64,000 bases of DNA, taken from the NCBI RefSeq assembly GCF_017591435.1, contig NC_059289.1, positions 10,765,426 to 10,829,425 of the forward strand, given 5' to 3'. This document shows, in pieces, positions 25,821 through 37,242 of the stretch. Each line of letters begins with the position of its first letter. The first letter of the stretch is position 1. This stretch comes from Portunus trituberculatus (Eukaryota > Arthropoda > Malacostraca > Decapoda > Portunidae). The notes beneath the pieces were generated by a model. The model had not been told where the DNA came from and searched no databases. It saw nothing but the letters and a program-made list of their open reading frames with translations. The position numbers and the translations under genes are program-made.

Positions 25821-28059
25821 AGTGCACTTTAATAACACTTGAAAATTCCATTTCAAACATTTAATTTTTCCCTTTCCAGGCATTAAACGAATTCAGGCAT
25901 TTTCGTGCTTTTGTCCACTTTCATTACAATAGATTTTATTTTCTTTTTGTTTCGTCTCCGACTTTTCGCACGGTAATTAATTAAGCTCTTCAGTGCTTTT
26001 GTCTTCTGTCTGGTGTCGGCGGCCGCCCGGCACAAGAAAAACAAAGGTGCTTTTCACCAGAACTTTTGGGGTGAAGCGCGTGTTTCAGAACTTTGTTGTT
26101 GGGAAGCTAAATATTTGAAACATTTGCACCGTGATTCCGAGCCACACTGTGTGCAACTTGCTGATTTCATGGCGGAACACAAGTTTGGGAGTGCTCGCTG
26201 CCATCTGGAGGAAAAACACCCTGGGATCCGGCTCTTGGGTACAAAAATCTTATTATTCAGGTTGAAGTCGTCGCTGACACCAGGCTGTGATTGGCCTGCT
26301 GAGGCTGAGGATCTCAGCGGTTGAGGGAACACTGCCTTTCCTATCCTCTTCCATTGTGAGATTGAACGAGGCCCTCATTATAACTCAGCACGTAATTACC
26401 ATAAGTTTTTGAGTGTCGTCTGGCTCGTCTGGCCGCCAAGACCTTGCTCCTCACCCACTTTCCCTGCTTGGCTCTGGAAAACCACACAACTACATGAATC
26501 GTTTCCGTCACCAACACGCCACGGAACACAAATCAACATTGCCAACAATAGGTTTAGGAAGTCTCCTCGGTGTTGTGGTGCTGAGGACTCGGCTCCTCAT
26601 CTTCTCTGACTGTCGTAAAATCAATGGGGAGGCAAAAGTCTCAATACATAATAATATAGATTGGTGAAGGCGGAACACCAACCACTCCAGCACTCTACGG
26701 TCCTTGACTCGGGACACTCGAAGAGAGACCGACGCTTTCCTTCAGCGGTTCTATTTCCGAGGTCACCGGGGCAGAATGGGAGAAGGGAGCTGGCCGAGAA
26801 TCTTGGAAGGCGATGGATGGAAGGAAACGAAGGGTGAAGTGAAGGTGGCTGACTGAAGGGATGGCAGGAGGTGGGCAGCAACGAAGCGCAGCCGGGGAAC
26901 TGGCGGAGCGGCCTAGATTTGATTTCTCTGGTGGAATTAGGATGATATGTGGCCAGCACGACGAGGGTGTGAGGCGGGGAGGCGAGAACGAGGATGAGTG
27001 GAGAGGAACGCTTAGTGTGATGAGCGGTGCGAGGAGGGCGTGAGGAATTTGGTGCGGTGTTGAGAGTTGTTGACGGGAAATGAAATGATGAATGAAACGA
27101 AGGAACATGTGTAGAAATGTTGCAAGATCTAGTGTGGTGCGTTGAAATATAACTGATTGTTCTTGAAATACGTCATTCGAGAGAGACACTGATCATGTTT
27201 CTTGTTTATCCTTGCTGGTCATGTCTTGCCTCCAGCATGCGCTGGTGGCGGCGACAGCGGCGGAGGCGTCGGCGGTGGCTTGAAGAGTCGTAAGGCGTTG
27301 TGAGGGAGTGGAAACGAATAGCGATGAACTCAGAGTATGATCCCGACCTGAGGTGACTGTCATGTAGCAAGAAGTTATTGCTTTGTAGTGTGACAGTTTA
27401 CGAACGCTGTTTATATAGATCAACGTATCACTGGCGACAGATGGAGTCTCCCTGTTCCTGGTGACTGGTGATGTGAGGGACGCTTTACCTGCTGGATAGG
27501 GTGAAAAAAGAATCTTTGTTTACATGACATTATTACCAAAATCATCACGTCAGGCAAATCATGTTCCATTCACGTCACACGAAAAGCTCGTCCATACGTG
27601 AAATGTTCTGACTCTGGCATGACGCAGCACAAAGTAAATTACTGGTATGATGGAAAATTATAGAAGGTTGCCTGTGAAGAGAGGCAATTTCGACGTTCCG
27701 CCACCGCCTGCTACTCCTCCCCACCCCTCTCTACCCCCAACGCCCACCCCCCACTCCTTCCATGGACGGGCATGTCCTCTCCTTCATCACTGAAATATTC
27801 CTTGATGCATTATATTTTCAATTTCATCCTGCACTTAAAATTCCTCCCCATGGCGGCCCGGCGAGGAAATTATTGAGGAAATACAGCGATGAGCTTCTCA
27901 TTTTCAAAGCGAGCATTTTTAAAGTTCAAATTGAAGATGACGTGTCGCCATACGCTCACATTTTTGCAGGACATTTGCATACATATTTGATACTTAGAGT
28001 GTAATTACTCGGGGCCGCCTCGCAATGAATTAATCCCCGCCCTTTCCCGGCAATCCCCA

Positions 28060-28062
<3 letters not shown>
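25820..28062. other. 2.2-kb low-copy interval; no gene supported
   Basis: The largest stretch without long repeats. Open frames at 26013-26324 (103 codons, plus) and 26695-27189 (164 codons, minus) are non-repetitive, but show no family motif, and frames on both strands overlap. I see no matched splice sites that would join them. Confidence 0.45.

Positions 28063-28146
<84 letters not shown>
28063..28146 (+). repeat. (TG)n microsatellite
   Basis: About 42 uninterrupted units. Confidence 0.97.
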
Positions 28147-28147
<1 letters not shown>

Positions 28148-28774
28148 CAAGCAAATTATGAGAAACCAAGTCATAGTGAACTGGTACTCATGAACCAATG
28201 ACAAGCTGAGTGTGTGTCTGGGGGTGGAGGTGCGACAGTCGATCAATCAGTCAGTCAGTCCCCTCCTCAGTGGCGGTGCCGTGGACCTCGGGGGACGTTG
28301 CACGGAGCCGCCCACTCCTTGCACCCTGGGCCACGACAGCCGAGTGACAGCCGATCATCTGGGAGCGTCTTGACAACATTTCATATTTTGGAATATTAAA
28401 TTGAAAAAAAAGATCTGGAAATAGCAATGTTTATATCTATATATGTATTTTTTCAGACTTTACTAGTGATTTTGTCAAGTCTTTGTCTGTATCATTATTA
28501 AAATATTTCAACAGAATAGTCCTTTAAAAGTTATGGAAACAGTTTATCCTAAATGCTAACGACAACATTAACAAAATCACTTTGATGTAACCTTGCGACC
28601 ACTGCTTCTTGTAAAGCTGGAACGATGTAAAGTAATACATTCACTCTTGTGTTACCTGCCATATCCCTTTAATTTTCCAAGACTTCAGTTAAATCCCCTT
28701 TTAACCTGCGTTTTGTTAGGGTGAACATGAGAGAGAGAGAGGGAGGGGGAGCTAGAGGGTGAGATAATAGCAGG
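28147..28774. other. Low-copy interval, AT-rich towards the right
   Basis: Includes CAGTCAGTCAGTC at about 28246-28260. No gene or RNA recognised. Confidence 0.5.
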
Positions 28775-28836
28775 GGAGGAGGAGGAGGAGGAAGAGGAGG
28801 AGGAGGAGGAGGAGGAGGAGGAGGAGGAGGTGGAGG
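28775..28836 (+). repeat. (GGA)n microsatellite
   Basis: About 20 AGG triplets with one GAAG interruption. Confidence 0.95.
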
Positions 28837-29275
28837 AGTGGGATGGGACAGGGATGTAGGAGGGCCTTGGAGGTGTGTGTACCCTTTGAAGGTCTTAATT
28901 GAGAGGCCAGAGAGTCCTCCGTTGCCAGCCTGACACGTTGATGAAGTTCCTTTCAGCGCGTCATTAAAAAGACATCGCCAGGAACACGACAAAACGGAGA
29001 GCGAGAGGGCGGGAAAGTAAAAGGTGCGGAATTTGTCGCGCGTTTGAAGCTTCCAGAAATCGACACGAAGATACAGGAATAAAAAAGTTGATTTGCATGT
29101 GAAATTGTGGGGAGAAAAATAGTGGATGTAGAGGTGAATGGCAAAGGTTTGATGGTGTTTGGGTTATTATATGAAATCGATAACGGAGAGGAAGGCAAGG
29201 AAATGGAGAGGGAATTGAAAGTAAAATAAAAAGGCAGGGAAATTTGTTTGTGGGTATTAAACGTGCTCGTATTGC

Positions 29276-29276
<1 letters not shown>
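28837..29276. other. Low-copy interval; nothing recognised
   Basis: No repeat unit. Minus-strand frames are extensions of those over the neighbouring (CA)n. Confidence 0.5.

Positions 29277-29350
<74 letters not shown>
29277..29350 (+). repeat. (CA)n microsatellite
   Basis: About 36 uninterrupted units. Confidence 0.97.
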
Positions 29351-29353
<3 letters not shown>

Positions 29354-29414
29354 TACTAATATCACATCGAATCGAGTGACACAAACGCAATTTCCTGGAT
29401 TTAGCGACCGACCC

Positions 29415-29417
<3 letters not shown>

Positions 29418-29459
<42 letters not shown>
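29418..29459 (+). repeat. (GA)n microsatellite
   Basis: About 21 units, 68 bp downstream of the (CA)n array. Confidence 0.97.
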
Positions 29460-29460
<1 letters not shown>

Positions 29461-29626
29461 GGACAAATAGATATAAACTGCTACAAATTCCTGTCTCACG
29501 CAGCACGAGACAAGGTTTTAGAGTACCACAGGAATCTGAAGCACCACCATTTCACAGCACTTCCCTCAAGGCACGACTGGCAATATACCACAGCAAGACC
29601 CACAGTGAAGCCTCGAATGCCTCTAT

Positions 29627-29835
29627 GTTGCCTCAGTGTTGCTTTAGTATTGTGTCAGTGTTGCTTCAGTGTTGTTTTAGTACTTTTTTCAATGCAGGAT
29701 AGGAGACCGGCCAATGGCAACAAAAAATGGAACAAAAGAGGCCCACTTGCTTCGTTTTCGCTTTAGTATTGCTTCAGTGTTGCTTCAGTGTTGCTTTAGT
29801 GTTGCTTTAGTGTTGATTCAGTGCTGCTTCATTCC
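29627..29835 (+). repeat. 11-bp minisatellite (TTGCTTCAGTG)n, interrupted
   Basis: Units TTGCCTCAGTG, TTGCTTTAGTA and TTGCTTCAGTG run from about 29627 to 29685 and again from about 29762 to 29835. The middle is occupied by a LINE 3'-end fragment. Confidence 0.85.
29686..29755 (-). mobile_element. LINE 3'-end fragment inside the 11-bp minisatellite
   Basis: TTTTTTCAATGCAGGATAGGAG, CCGGCCAATGGCAACAAAAAATGG and AGGCCCACTTGC match the T-run/TGTAAGAGG/GGCAACA/GGCCCACTT order of the family at 30607 and 36468. Only about 70 bp is present. Confidence 0.6.
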
Positions 29836-29948
29836 TCAAGTTAGGATGGAATGAAAACAGTAAATCTCTTCTCCCAATGATTCTCTCGAAGTTTTAAGCC
29901 GTTTTAGTTATCTTATGTTTTTTCTTTTTTCCGTTTTGATTTTGGACG

Positions 29949-29951
<3 letters not shown>

Positions 29952-29993
<42 letters not shown>
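29952..29993 (+). repeat. (CT)n microsatellite
   Basis: About 21 units. Confidence 0.97.
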
Positions 29994-29997
<4 letters not shown>

Positions 29998-30082
29998 AAC
30001 GTTTTTTGATATCCCAGTACGTTACGCTCGGCAGGTTTGGATCCCTTGCGCTGTCTTGCAGAGGTTGGGCCGTTGTGAGACT

Positions 30083-30293
30083 TTAACTCCTTTGGTACTG
30101 AGACGCAATTCTACCTTGAGTTTTGAGATTGATTAGACGATTTTTCTTACATTAGGAAGTCAATGGGGGCCTGAAGGTTAATGTTCAGAGTCTTCACTAC
30201 TTAAGTCTTCACATAAGTATCTGAAACTTCGTGAAACCTCCAAATAGTAATCAGAATGAATATGAAAACGCGTCATAGTACTGAGGGGGTTAA
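30083..30293 (-). mobile_element. TTAA-flanked MITE (MITE-1), copy 5
   Basis: TTAA|CTCCTTTGGTACTGAGACGC at the left and CGTCATAGTACTGAGGGGG|TTAA at the right. Both TTAA copies are intact, and this is one of the best-preserved members. Confidence 0.87.
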
Positions 30294-30519
30294 TGTTCTG
30301 TTGGGAGGGCAAGGACTGATGGTTTCATGAATGTTCCTGTGTTTTCTTCGTCTTTTCTGGTCTGCGCATCACTCTACACTAGTTACATCATGTCGTTGGC
30401 TACTGACTTTCTCCAGTACTGGGTTTCCAAAGTCTTCAAATAATCGCTTCGCTGGTTCAGCCTGAAATACTTCTTCTCTTATCGCCGCTACTTTCTCAGC
30501 TTCTAATTGACGTGATAGT
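30294..30519. other. Low-copy interval; nothing recognised
   Basis: Short spacer between MITE-1 and MITE-2 copies. Confidence 0.5.
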
Positions 30520-30600
30520 GTGTTATAAAGTGATTTTTATGATTCTAGGGACAAATTGGTGAGATTTCTTGAATATCAGCACGAGAAGCACTATGAAAAA
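30520..30600 (-). mobile_element. MITE-2 family fragment
   Basis: GTGATTTTTATGATTCTAGGG, ACAAATTGGTGAGATTTCTTG and GAGAAGCACTATG match the 40215-40361 and 6541-6684 copies. Confidence 0.55.
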
Positions 30601-30606
30601 ATCTAA

Positions 30607-30800
30607 ATCCTTTTTTATTATATGTAAGAGGAGAAACAGGCCAAAGGCAACAAGAAATAAAAAAAGGCCCACTTAATTGCCAATTTCCTTAGAGATCAGT
30701 AGAGTTTACCAAAAGACAGGGACAAATGTCTTGAGACCTCCCTCTTAAAAGAAGTCAAGTCGTAGGAAGTAGGAATATTTCTACAACCTTTCAAAAAAGC
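30607..30800 (-). mobile_element. LINE 3'-end copy, 5'-truncated
   Basis: T-run plus ATATGTAAGAGGAGAAACAGG, CCAAAGGCAACAAG, AGGCCCACTTAATTGCCA, GACAAATGTCTTGAGACCTC and AAGTCAAGTCGTAGGAAGT line up with 36468-36690. It is truncated before the WNSLP-coding segment, as expected for 5'-truncated LINE insertions read on minus. Confidence 0.75.
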
Positions 30801-31044
30801 GGTGGAGAGAGAGCAGAGCGTTTATGAATACGGGCCTAATAGATTCATCTCTTTCCCAACGTGGCAATATTCCCTCCAGCTCTGTACACACCTTGGTTCA
30901 TTTTGTATACACTACACGAAAGAATACACGAAAGTTACTCTCTCCTACAGGCCTTCAACTTGTCACCCCCTCTACCTTGTTTAAATCCTCAAGTCGTCCT
31001 CTCTACAACAGTATCGCCTCTATTACTAAGGAAGAGCCGGATGT
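30801..31044. other. Low-copy interval; nothing recognised
   Basis: Small overlapping frames only. Confidence 0.5.
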
Positions 31045-31055
31045 ATGTGTGTGTG

Positions 31056-31093
<38 letters not shown>
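31045..31093 (+). repeat. (TG)n microsatellite
   Basis: About 24 units with one TTG interruption. Confidence 0.95.
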
Positions 31094-31095
<2 letters not shown>

Positions 31096-31385
31096 ATGCG
31101 CTACACGACTCCTTTTACCTTCCACCGCTCAGCACCCGCCAAACCCAGTACAGTCCGTGGCTTTCTTTAACATTCCAAGAGGCTACGAGAAAAAGAATTA
31201 ATTGCTGCACCTTTACGAACAGAGTAAAAAAAAAAAAGGTTCCAATCTATTTCGCCTTAAGAGATTAACGTATTAAAGTCTTTTCTGTTTTATTTACTCA
31301 CACTAACCACGTAGCGATTAAGTACTGATAGGATTTAAAGGAGATGAATGGACTGGTGTGGAAGTGGAGCCATGTCAGCAAGTAC

Positions 31386-31388
<3 letters not shown>
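31094..31388. other. Low-copy interval with an A11 run near 31227; nothing recognised
   Basis: No supportable gene or repeat unit. Confidence 0.5.
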
Positions 31389-31469
<81 letters not shown>

Positions 31470-31471
31470 GA
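31389..31471 (+). repeat. (GA)n microsatellite
   Basis: About 41 units with one GG interruption near 31460. Confidence 0.97.
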
Positions 31472-31560
31472 GTTCATGTTTCTAAAGGCATGAATGTACT
31501 TAAATCTGGTGAGAGAGAAAGAGAGGGAAAGGAAGAGAGAGAAAAAGGTCGACACTGAGC

Positions 31561-31562
<2 letters not shown>

Positions 31563-31619
<57 letters not shown>
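31563..31619 (+). repeat. (GA)n microsatellite
   Basis: About 28 units. The stretch from 31510 to 31870 around it is mostly purine on plus. Confidence 0.97.
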
Positions 31620-31622
<3 letters not shown>

Positions 31623-31944
31623 ATAAGAGACAGAGACAGAGAGACATCAAATACAACCTGGGAGAGAAAAGTAGGAGGGATATTGCAAGACTAGGTAGGG
31701 AAGACGCTGAGACGAGACGTGAAGGAGTAGAAGAGAAAGGAAAAGGAAGGACTGGAGACGATGAGAGAGAGATAAGCAACGATATTAGTAGGAAAGGAGG
31801 AGGGATGAGGAGTAGGGTGAGGATGGGAGTAGGAGAGTAGAGGGAGTATCAGTAAGACAGGGGCGGAAAATGGCAACAAGGGAAGAGGAGAGGCAGGAAT
31901 GACAATAACATTAGAACGAATAGGAGCTTAGGAACAGGCGAGGA

Positions 31945-32265
31945 CACTAACACCAACACCACCCCCACCACCACCATCACCACTACTACCAAAAGCAACA
32001 ACAACAAGGCCAGCAGCGGTGACAGGAAAATGCGCAGTAGCAGCAGTAGTACCAGTAGCAGGGGCAGCGAATTATATAGAGGCAGTATTGGCACTAGCAG
32101 GGTCATTAGTAGCAGTAGTAGTGGTAGTAGTAGCAAGAACATTAATAGTAACACCATAAGTAGCGAGATTAGTAGCAGTTATATTGAGAAAGCAAGAGTA
32201 GTAGAGATAGTAGTAATAGTAGCAGTAGCAGTAGGAAGGACAGTAGCAGCAGTAGGAGTGGCAGT
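31945..32265 (+). repeat. Triplet-repeat domain: (CAC)/(CAA) then imperfect (GTA)/(GCA)n
   Basis: CACCACC, ACTACTACC and AACAACAACAA to about 32010, then about 230 bp of AGTAGCAGCAGTAGT-type units interspersed with non-repeat bases to 32265. Confidence 0.85.
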
Positions 32266-32500
32266 AGTTACTTTCCTCTTTAATTTTCTTCTTTTCAACG
32301 TGTAATTGGGACTGACCAAAACTTTATCAGAAGAATATATATACCTCTGTGTCTATAGCTGGCCAAATCTTCTCTTCCATCCCACGCCTAAAGGAAAAGT
32401 GAACACAGAATACCAATCACGCCCACCAATCTTGTTAAGAAAGTTAAAATTCGTCTCTTGAAACAGTCCGAGATTTAGGCAGTTGACAACACACCGCCAG

Positions 32501-32516
32501 ATACTACTACTACTAT

Positions 32517-32557
<41 letters not shown>

Positions 32558-32677
32558 TTACTATTACTGCTACTATTACTGCTACTACTACTACTTTTAC
32601 TACTACTGCTATTACTATTTCTATTACTACTACTACTATTACTACACTGCGACTGCTATTGCTCCTACTACTATTAT

Positions 32678-32708
<31 letters not shown>

Positions 32709-32793
32709 GTTGCTGCTATTGCTACTATTACTACTACTGCTATTACTACTGCTACTGCTACTGCTACTACTACTGCTACTACTACTACTACTG

Positions 32794-32835
<42 letters not shown>
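32501..32835 (+). repeat. (TAC)n triplet array, ~335 bp, imperfect
   Basis: ACT/TAC triplets with TTACT, TGCT and TTTTACT variants throughout. The poly-Leu, poly-Tyr and poly-Val frames over it are artefacts. The plus strand of the 32034-32265 domain is its approximate complement. Confidence 0.95.
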
Positions 32836-32855
32836 CTTATACTGTTACTTCTATT

Positions 32856-32899
<44 letters not shown>

Positions 32900-33020
32900 A
32901 GTAACAACAACAACAATAACAACAACAACATCAACAACAACAGTAACAACAAAAACTAAAACTACTACTACTACTACTACCACCACCAGCACAACCACCA
33001 CCACCACCACCACTACTACT
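32856..33020 (+). repeat. (CAA)n, then (CTA)n and (CCA)n triplet arrays
   Basis: CAA triplets at 32856-32957, CTA triplets at about 32960-32980, CCA triplets to about 33012, then CTACTACTG. Confidence 0.95.
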
Positions 33021-33405
33021 GCACGACAACTTAAACAAACAGCTACAAGAACAATGTCAACTTTACTACCACACAATAACATTATCAGTAGGAAAAGTAG
33101 CAGGAAGAAACAGTATAGAAGCAACAGTCTATAACATTGGGACGACTGGAGCATGGAGGTTATACAAGCTAGGAAAGGTTTTAGCGGAGCACAGACAGCG
33201 ATGGGGCGGAGACGAGGCGGAGGGAGGGGAGGCGGTGATGGGGCGGAATGGCACAGAGGCAAGGCGGGACTGGGTGAGGCGGGACGGGACGGAAAGACAG
33301 CGGGAGTGAGGCCAAGCGGTCATAACAAAATTTTCCGCCTGACAAAACTGGGTGACCTTAATTGGGGATTTTCAGAAACCTCACGGATGAGTGTAACTGT
33401 GGGGC

Positions 33406-33408
<3 letters not shown>
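33021..33408. other. Low-copy interval with GGCGGGAC-type words; nothing recognised
   Basis: Between 33195 and 33300 there are loosely repeated GGGGCGG/GGCGGGACGGGACGG words. Confidence 0.5.

Positions 33409-33466
<58 letters not shown>
33409..33466 (+). repeat. (GA)n microsatellite
   Basis: About 29 units. Confidence 0.97.
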
Positions 33467-33472
<6 letters not shown>

Positions 33473-33726
33473 AATGATAAATAACAAAAAGACAAATGAG
33501 AGGCAGAAAAAACAAACAAACATCAATAACACTGAAACTTAAACAAGGATGAAGAAAAAAAGAAATTGAAAAGTGGAAAAAAATGAACGAAATGGAAGAG
33601 ATAAATGTAAAAAAAAATAATTAAGCAAGAAAAATAGTGAAGGTAAAACAGAACAAGCGAATCTAAGAAAAGATGAAAGGAATAAAACATAAAACGGAGG
33701 CGAAACAAACTTAAATATCAACAAAT

Positions 33727-34365
33727 TAAAAGAAAAAAAAACACCCTATTAATAAAACACATACAAACAAGAAAAAAAAAAATTTAAAGGAAACACTAGA
33801 AAAAAAAGTTAATAAATACACGAAAGATTAAAAGCAAAAAGAGAAAACACGGGCAGAAATAAAAGAAATAAAAAGAGGAAACAGAAAAAAAGGAGCTAAT
33901 CTAAATATAAGTGAAAATAAATAGATAGAAAAACACAGAGGTAGACTGAAAAAAAACCTGATAAAAAAAAGAAAAAAACACGTGTAAAAATAGAAGAAAT
34001 AAAAAGAGGAAACAGAAAAAAGAAGAGCTAATCTAAATATAAGTAAAAATAAATAGATAGAAAAAATACAGTGGTAGACTCGAAGGAAAAAAGAAAATAA
34101 TTGATAAAAAACAGAAAACACGTAAAAAAAGTAATAAAAGGAGGAAACAGAAAAAGAAGGAGCTAATTTTAATATAAGTAAAAATACACATATCGAAAAA
34201 TACAAGGGTAGATTCAAACCGAAAAATAAAATAATTAATAACAAAAGGAAAATCACGTCAAAAAAAAAAAAAAATAAATAAAACAAGGGAACAGATAAAA
34301 AAAGTTAGTTTAAATTTAAGTAGAAAATAAATGGATAGAGGATACACCGGTAGATTCAAAAGTCA
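33727..34365 (+). repeat. A-rich satellite-like tandem repeat, ~135-bp unit, 4-5 copies
   Basis: The ordered landmarks AAAACACG, GAGGAAACAGAAAAA, GGAGCTAATCTAAATATAAG, AATAGATAGAAAAA and GGTAGACT recur with GAGCTAAT-type words at 33893, 34025, 34160 and 34304 (spacing 132-144 bp). A more diverged unit precedes at about 33727-33840. Confidence 0.8.
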
Positions 34366-34554
34366 ATCTACATACGATGCGCTGCTGCCTGGCCTGTACC
34401 TTGCCTCTACCTTGCCTTTGAAGTCCGACCCTCTGATACAAAAAAAAGATTCCTGAGCGGCGTTCTACAAGGGAAGCCCCAGGGAATGTGGCGGCCTGAC
34501 TGGTGGGAAGCAAAGGAATAGTACTCCCAAATTTGCCCTCTGTTCGTCCGCGGG

Positions 34555-34800
34555 GAAAATGAGAAAGGAAACAGGGAGTAAAAGATGAAGGAAGCGGGGA
34601 GTAGGATGGGAAGAAAGCAGGGAGTAAAAATAAAAAGGAGCCAGGGAGAAGAATGAGAAGGAAAAGAGGGAGTGAAAAGAGGAAACAGAGAGTAGGAAGC
34701 AGTGAGTAGAATGAGAAGGAAGTAGGGAGTAGGATGAGAAGGAAGCAGGGAGTAGAAAGAAACAATGAACAGAATGAGAAGGAAAGGAGAGAGTAGAAAA
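34555..34800 (+). repeat. ~23-bp minisatellite (GAAGGAAGCAGGGAGTAGAAT)
   Basis: About ten diverged units of GGAAGCAGGGAGTAGAATGA. The purine-rich plus strand gives a Ser/Leu/Pro-rich minus-strand frame (34316-34765) that is not a gene. Confidence 0.85.
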
Positions 34801-35117
34801 AGAAGAAAAAAATGTTCGTCTTTACTGTTTTACTGTTTGTTTCATCAGCTTTTCTTTTTTTTTTGCTATTTATTTATTTATTTAGTATCAGTCGTGGAGG
34901 TTGATTGGTACTGTAATGGTCACCTAGTGTGCTGATTTTTTGGTTCTTTCTTTGTGTTCGTCTGTGTTCCCCGTTTTCTCATATTGTCTTGTAGTATTCT
35001 TCCTATGCTTGTTACTTTATCGTTGTTCTTATGTTCTATCTCATTTTTTTTCGACCTTTTGTATTCTGTACGTAATCTGTGAACTAGTTTATTGTATATT
35101 CATCTATGTATTTGTTT
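34801..35117. other. T-rich low-copy interval; nothing recognised
   Basis: Contains T-runs and ATTTATTTATTTA at about 34867-34882. The short plus-strand frame at 34940-35161 is Cys/Leu/Phe-rich by composition. Confidence 0.5.
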
Positions 35118-35146
35118 TATCTATCTATCTATCTATTTGTCTATCT
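35118..35146 (+). repeat. (TATC)n tetranucleotide repeat
   Basis: Six to seven units with one TTTG interruption. Confidence 0.88.
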
Positions 35147-35454
35147 AAACAATTTGATTAAGCTAGACAATTTAATTTTGGAGGTTCATACATCTATAAA
35201 TTTGTGATGATTTTAATAACAAGAACAATAACAACAATAACAACAACAGTAATAACGGTAATACTATGGCGGCGTTACGGTGTAAGTGACGCAGGATGAG
35301 TTGGCGGGTCGGCGAGTTGGCGGGTTAGCGGGTGGGGCGAGGCAACATACCGTCCTGCTATTACCGAGGGAAGGACGGAAGGGATCGAGCGGCCCAGAAA
35401 GACTCCTTCGCTCCTCTCTCCCAGCATAGACCGCATTTAGCCGCTTCCCACCAG

Positions 35455-35522
35455 CCTGGCGCCGCTACTGAGGAAGACGCCGCCGGCACTGGGGAAGACG
35501 CCGCCGCTACTGGGGAAGACTA
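35455..35522 (+). repeat. 21-bp tandem repeat, three units
   Basis: Three in-register units of GCCGCTACTGAGGAAGAC type. They encode (A/G)TGEDAA at the end of a 63-codon frame (35332-35523). The 21-bp period keeps the frame open, but the protein is unrecognised and probably not real. Confidence 0.75.
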
Positions 35523-35850
35523 AAGCAGTGAAAATAAAAGTGAAAGAAAGTGAAAGATTAAAACAACAAAAAGCATAATACATAAGTTCAGGAAAACGAA
35601 AACATTGAGTGCCGAAGCCAGAGCGTATCCCACGAACACTGCTGGACTTGTAATGGATTGGATGAGCATTTTAAACAGTTTTGAGATATAAATAGTAACA
35701 ATACATAGAAAAAAAATGATATTATAAGATAAATAATGAAAAACGGGAATCTGTAATAAGTAAATTAATTAAAGATGGAGGAACCTTTTACTAAAAAAAC
35801 GAGAAATAAGAAAAAAAAATAGAAGAATAAACAGAGTAATAAATAGAAAC
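35523..35850. other. A-rich low-copy interval; nothing recognised
   Basis: A-rich with AAATAA words. A short stretch at 35600-35655 resembles 44880-44940 (see findings). Confidence 0.45.
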
Positions 35851-36052
35851 TTAATCTTTTCAGTACCAGGATGCATTTTCATATTCATTTTAGTTACTAT
35901 CAGGCGATTCTATACAGCTTCAGAAACATATCTTGGGATTAGAATAGTAAAGACTGGCCATTAATCTTTTCACCATTGATCATTCCTAATGCAAATAAAA
36001 TCGTCTAATCGTATCCAAAAATAAAAATGTGTCCCAGTATTAAAGAGATTAC
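35851..36052 (+). mobile_element. TTAA-flanked MITE (MITE-1), copy 6
   Basis: TTAA|TCTTTTCAGTACCAGGATGC at the left, GTCCCAGTATTAAAGAGA at the right, where the target remnant is TTAC. Confidence 0.8.
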
Positions 36053-36205
36053 AAGAAACATGATAATAAAGCAAGATCCAGAATAAAGAGTTAGAAGTCA
36101 AGAATATAACAGAAACGAAGAGAATAAATAAGAGAACCAGCAGAAAGAAGCAGGAAGGAGTAAGGGGAAGCAGTAAGGAAGCAGGGATGGGACTGCGCCA
36201 AGAAA

Positions 36206-36250
36206 GTTGTGGTGGTGGTGGTGGTGGTAATGATGATGATGATGATGGTA
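36206..36250 (+). repeat. (GGT)n(GAT)n compound triplet repeat
   Basis: Seven GGT units then six GAT units. Confidence 0.9.
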
Positions 36251-36467
36251 CTGCAGGAATATTAAAGGACACAGGGTCTTTCCATTTAAGCCTTCCATTA
36301 CCATGACATGAGTTCCATTATGTTTTGGAGGCCATTACAATATTTTTTTTTTCCACGTATTCATTTCAGAGACATTTCATCACCAAATAGTTGAAAATCA
36401 TGTAGAGTTCCTTATTCTTTTGTAGTTAATGTATTCTGTTTTACTAATGTTACGGAGGCTAATAGTA

Positions 36468-36690
36468 TTTTTTGATGTAAGAGGAGAAAACTGGCTAAGG
36501 ACAACACAAACTAAAAAAAAAAAGTGCCCACTCATTTGCCAGTCACCTTGTAGATCTGGAAGAGTTTTCCAAAATGAAGGGATAAGTGTCTTGAAATCTC
36601 CCTCTTGAGTAAAGTAAGTCATAGGAATTTGGAAATACAGAGGCAGGTAGGGAGTTCCAGAGTTTACCAGAATACAGCAATGGGCTTTAT
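36468..36690 (-). pseudogene. LINE 3' end with ORF2 C-terminal remnant (CR1/L2/Jockey type)
   Basis: On minus the frame runs SGKLWNSLPASVFPNSYDL and continues to a stop about 25 codons later, followed by an untranslated tail ending GGGCACTTT...CTTACATCAAAAA. W-N-S-L-P is the conserved motif just before the end of ORF2 in CR1, L2 and Jockey-like non-LTR retrotransposons. Only the last 50 or so codons and the 3' UTR are present, so it is a 5'-truncated dead copy. It is the copy that identifies the family at 2003, 2815, 29686, 30607 and 60866. The exact clade is inference. Confidence 0.75.

Positions 36691-37242
<552 letters not shown>

Noticed and set aside
26013..26324. 103-codon plus-strand frame
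   Set aside because: Reads like an ordinary protein by composition, but nothing identifies it, and a minus-strand frame of similar length covers the same bases.
26695..27189. 164-codon minus-strand frame
   Set aside because: Non-repetitive, but no domain, no splice context, and it overlaps plus-strand frames; judged chance.
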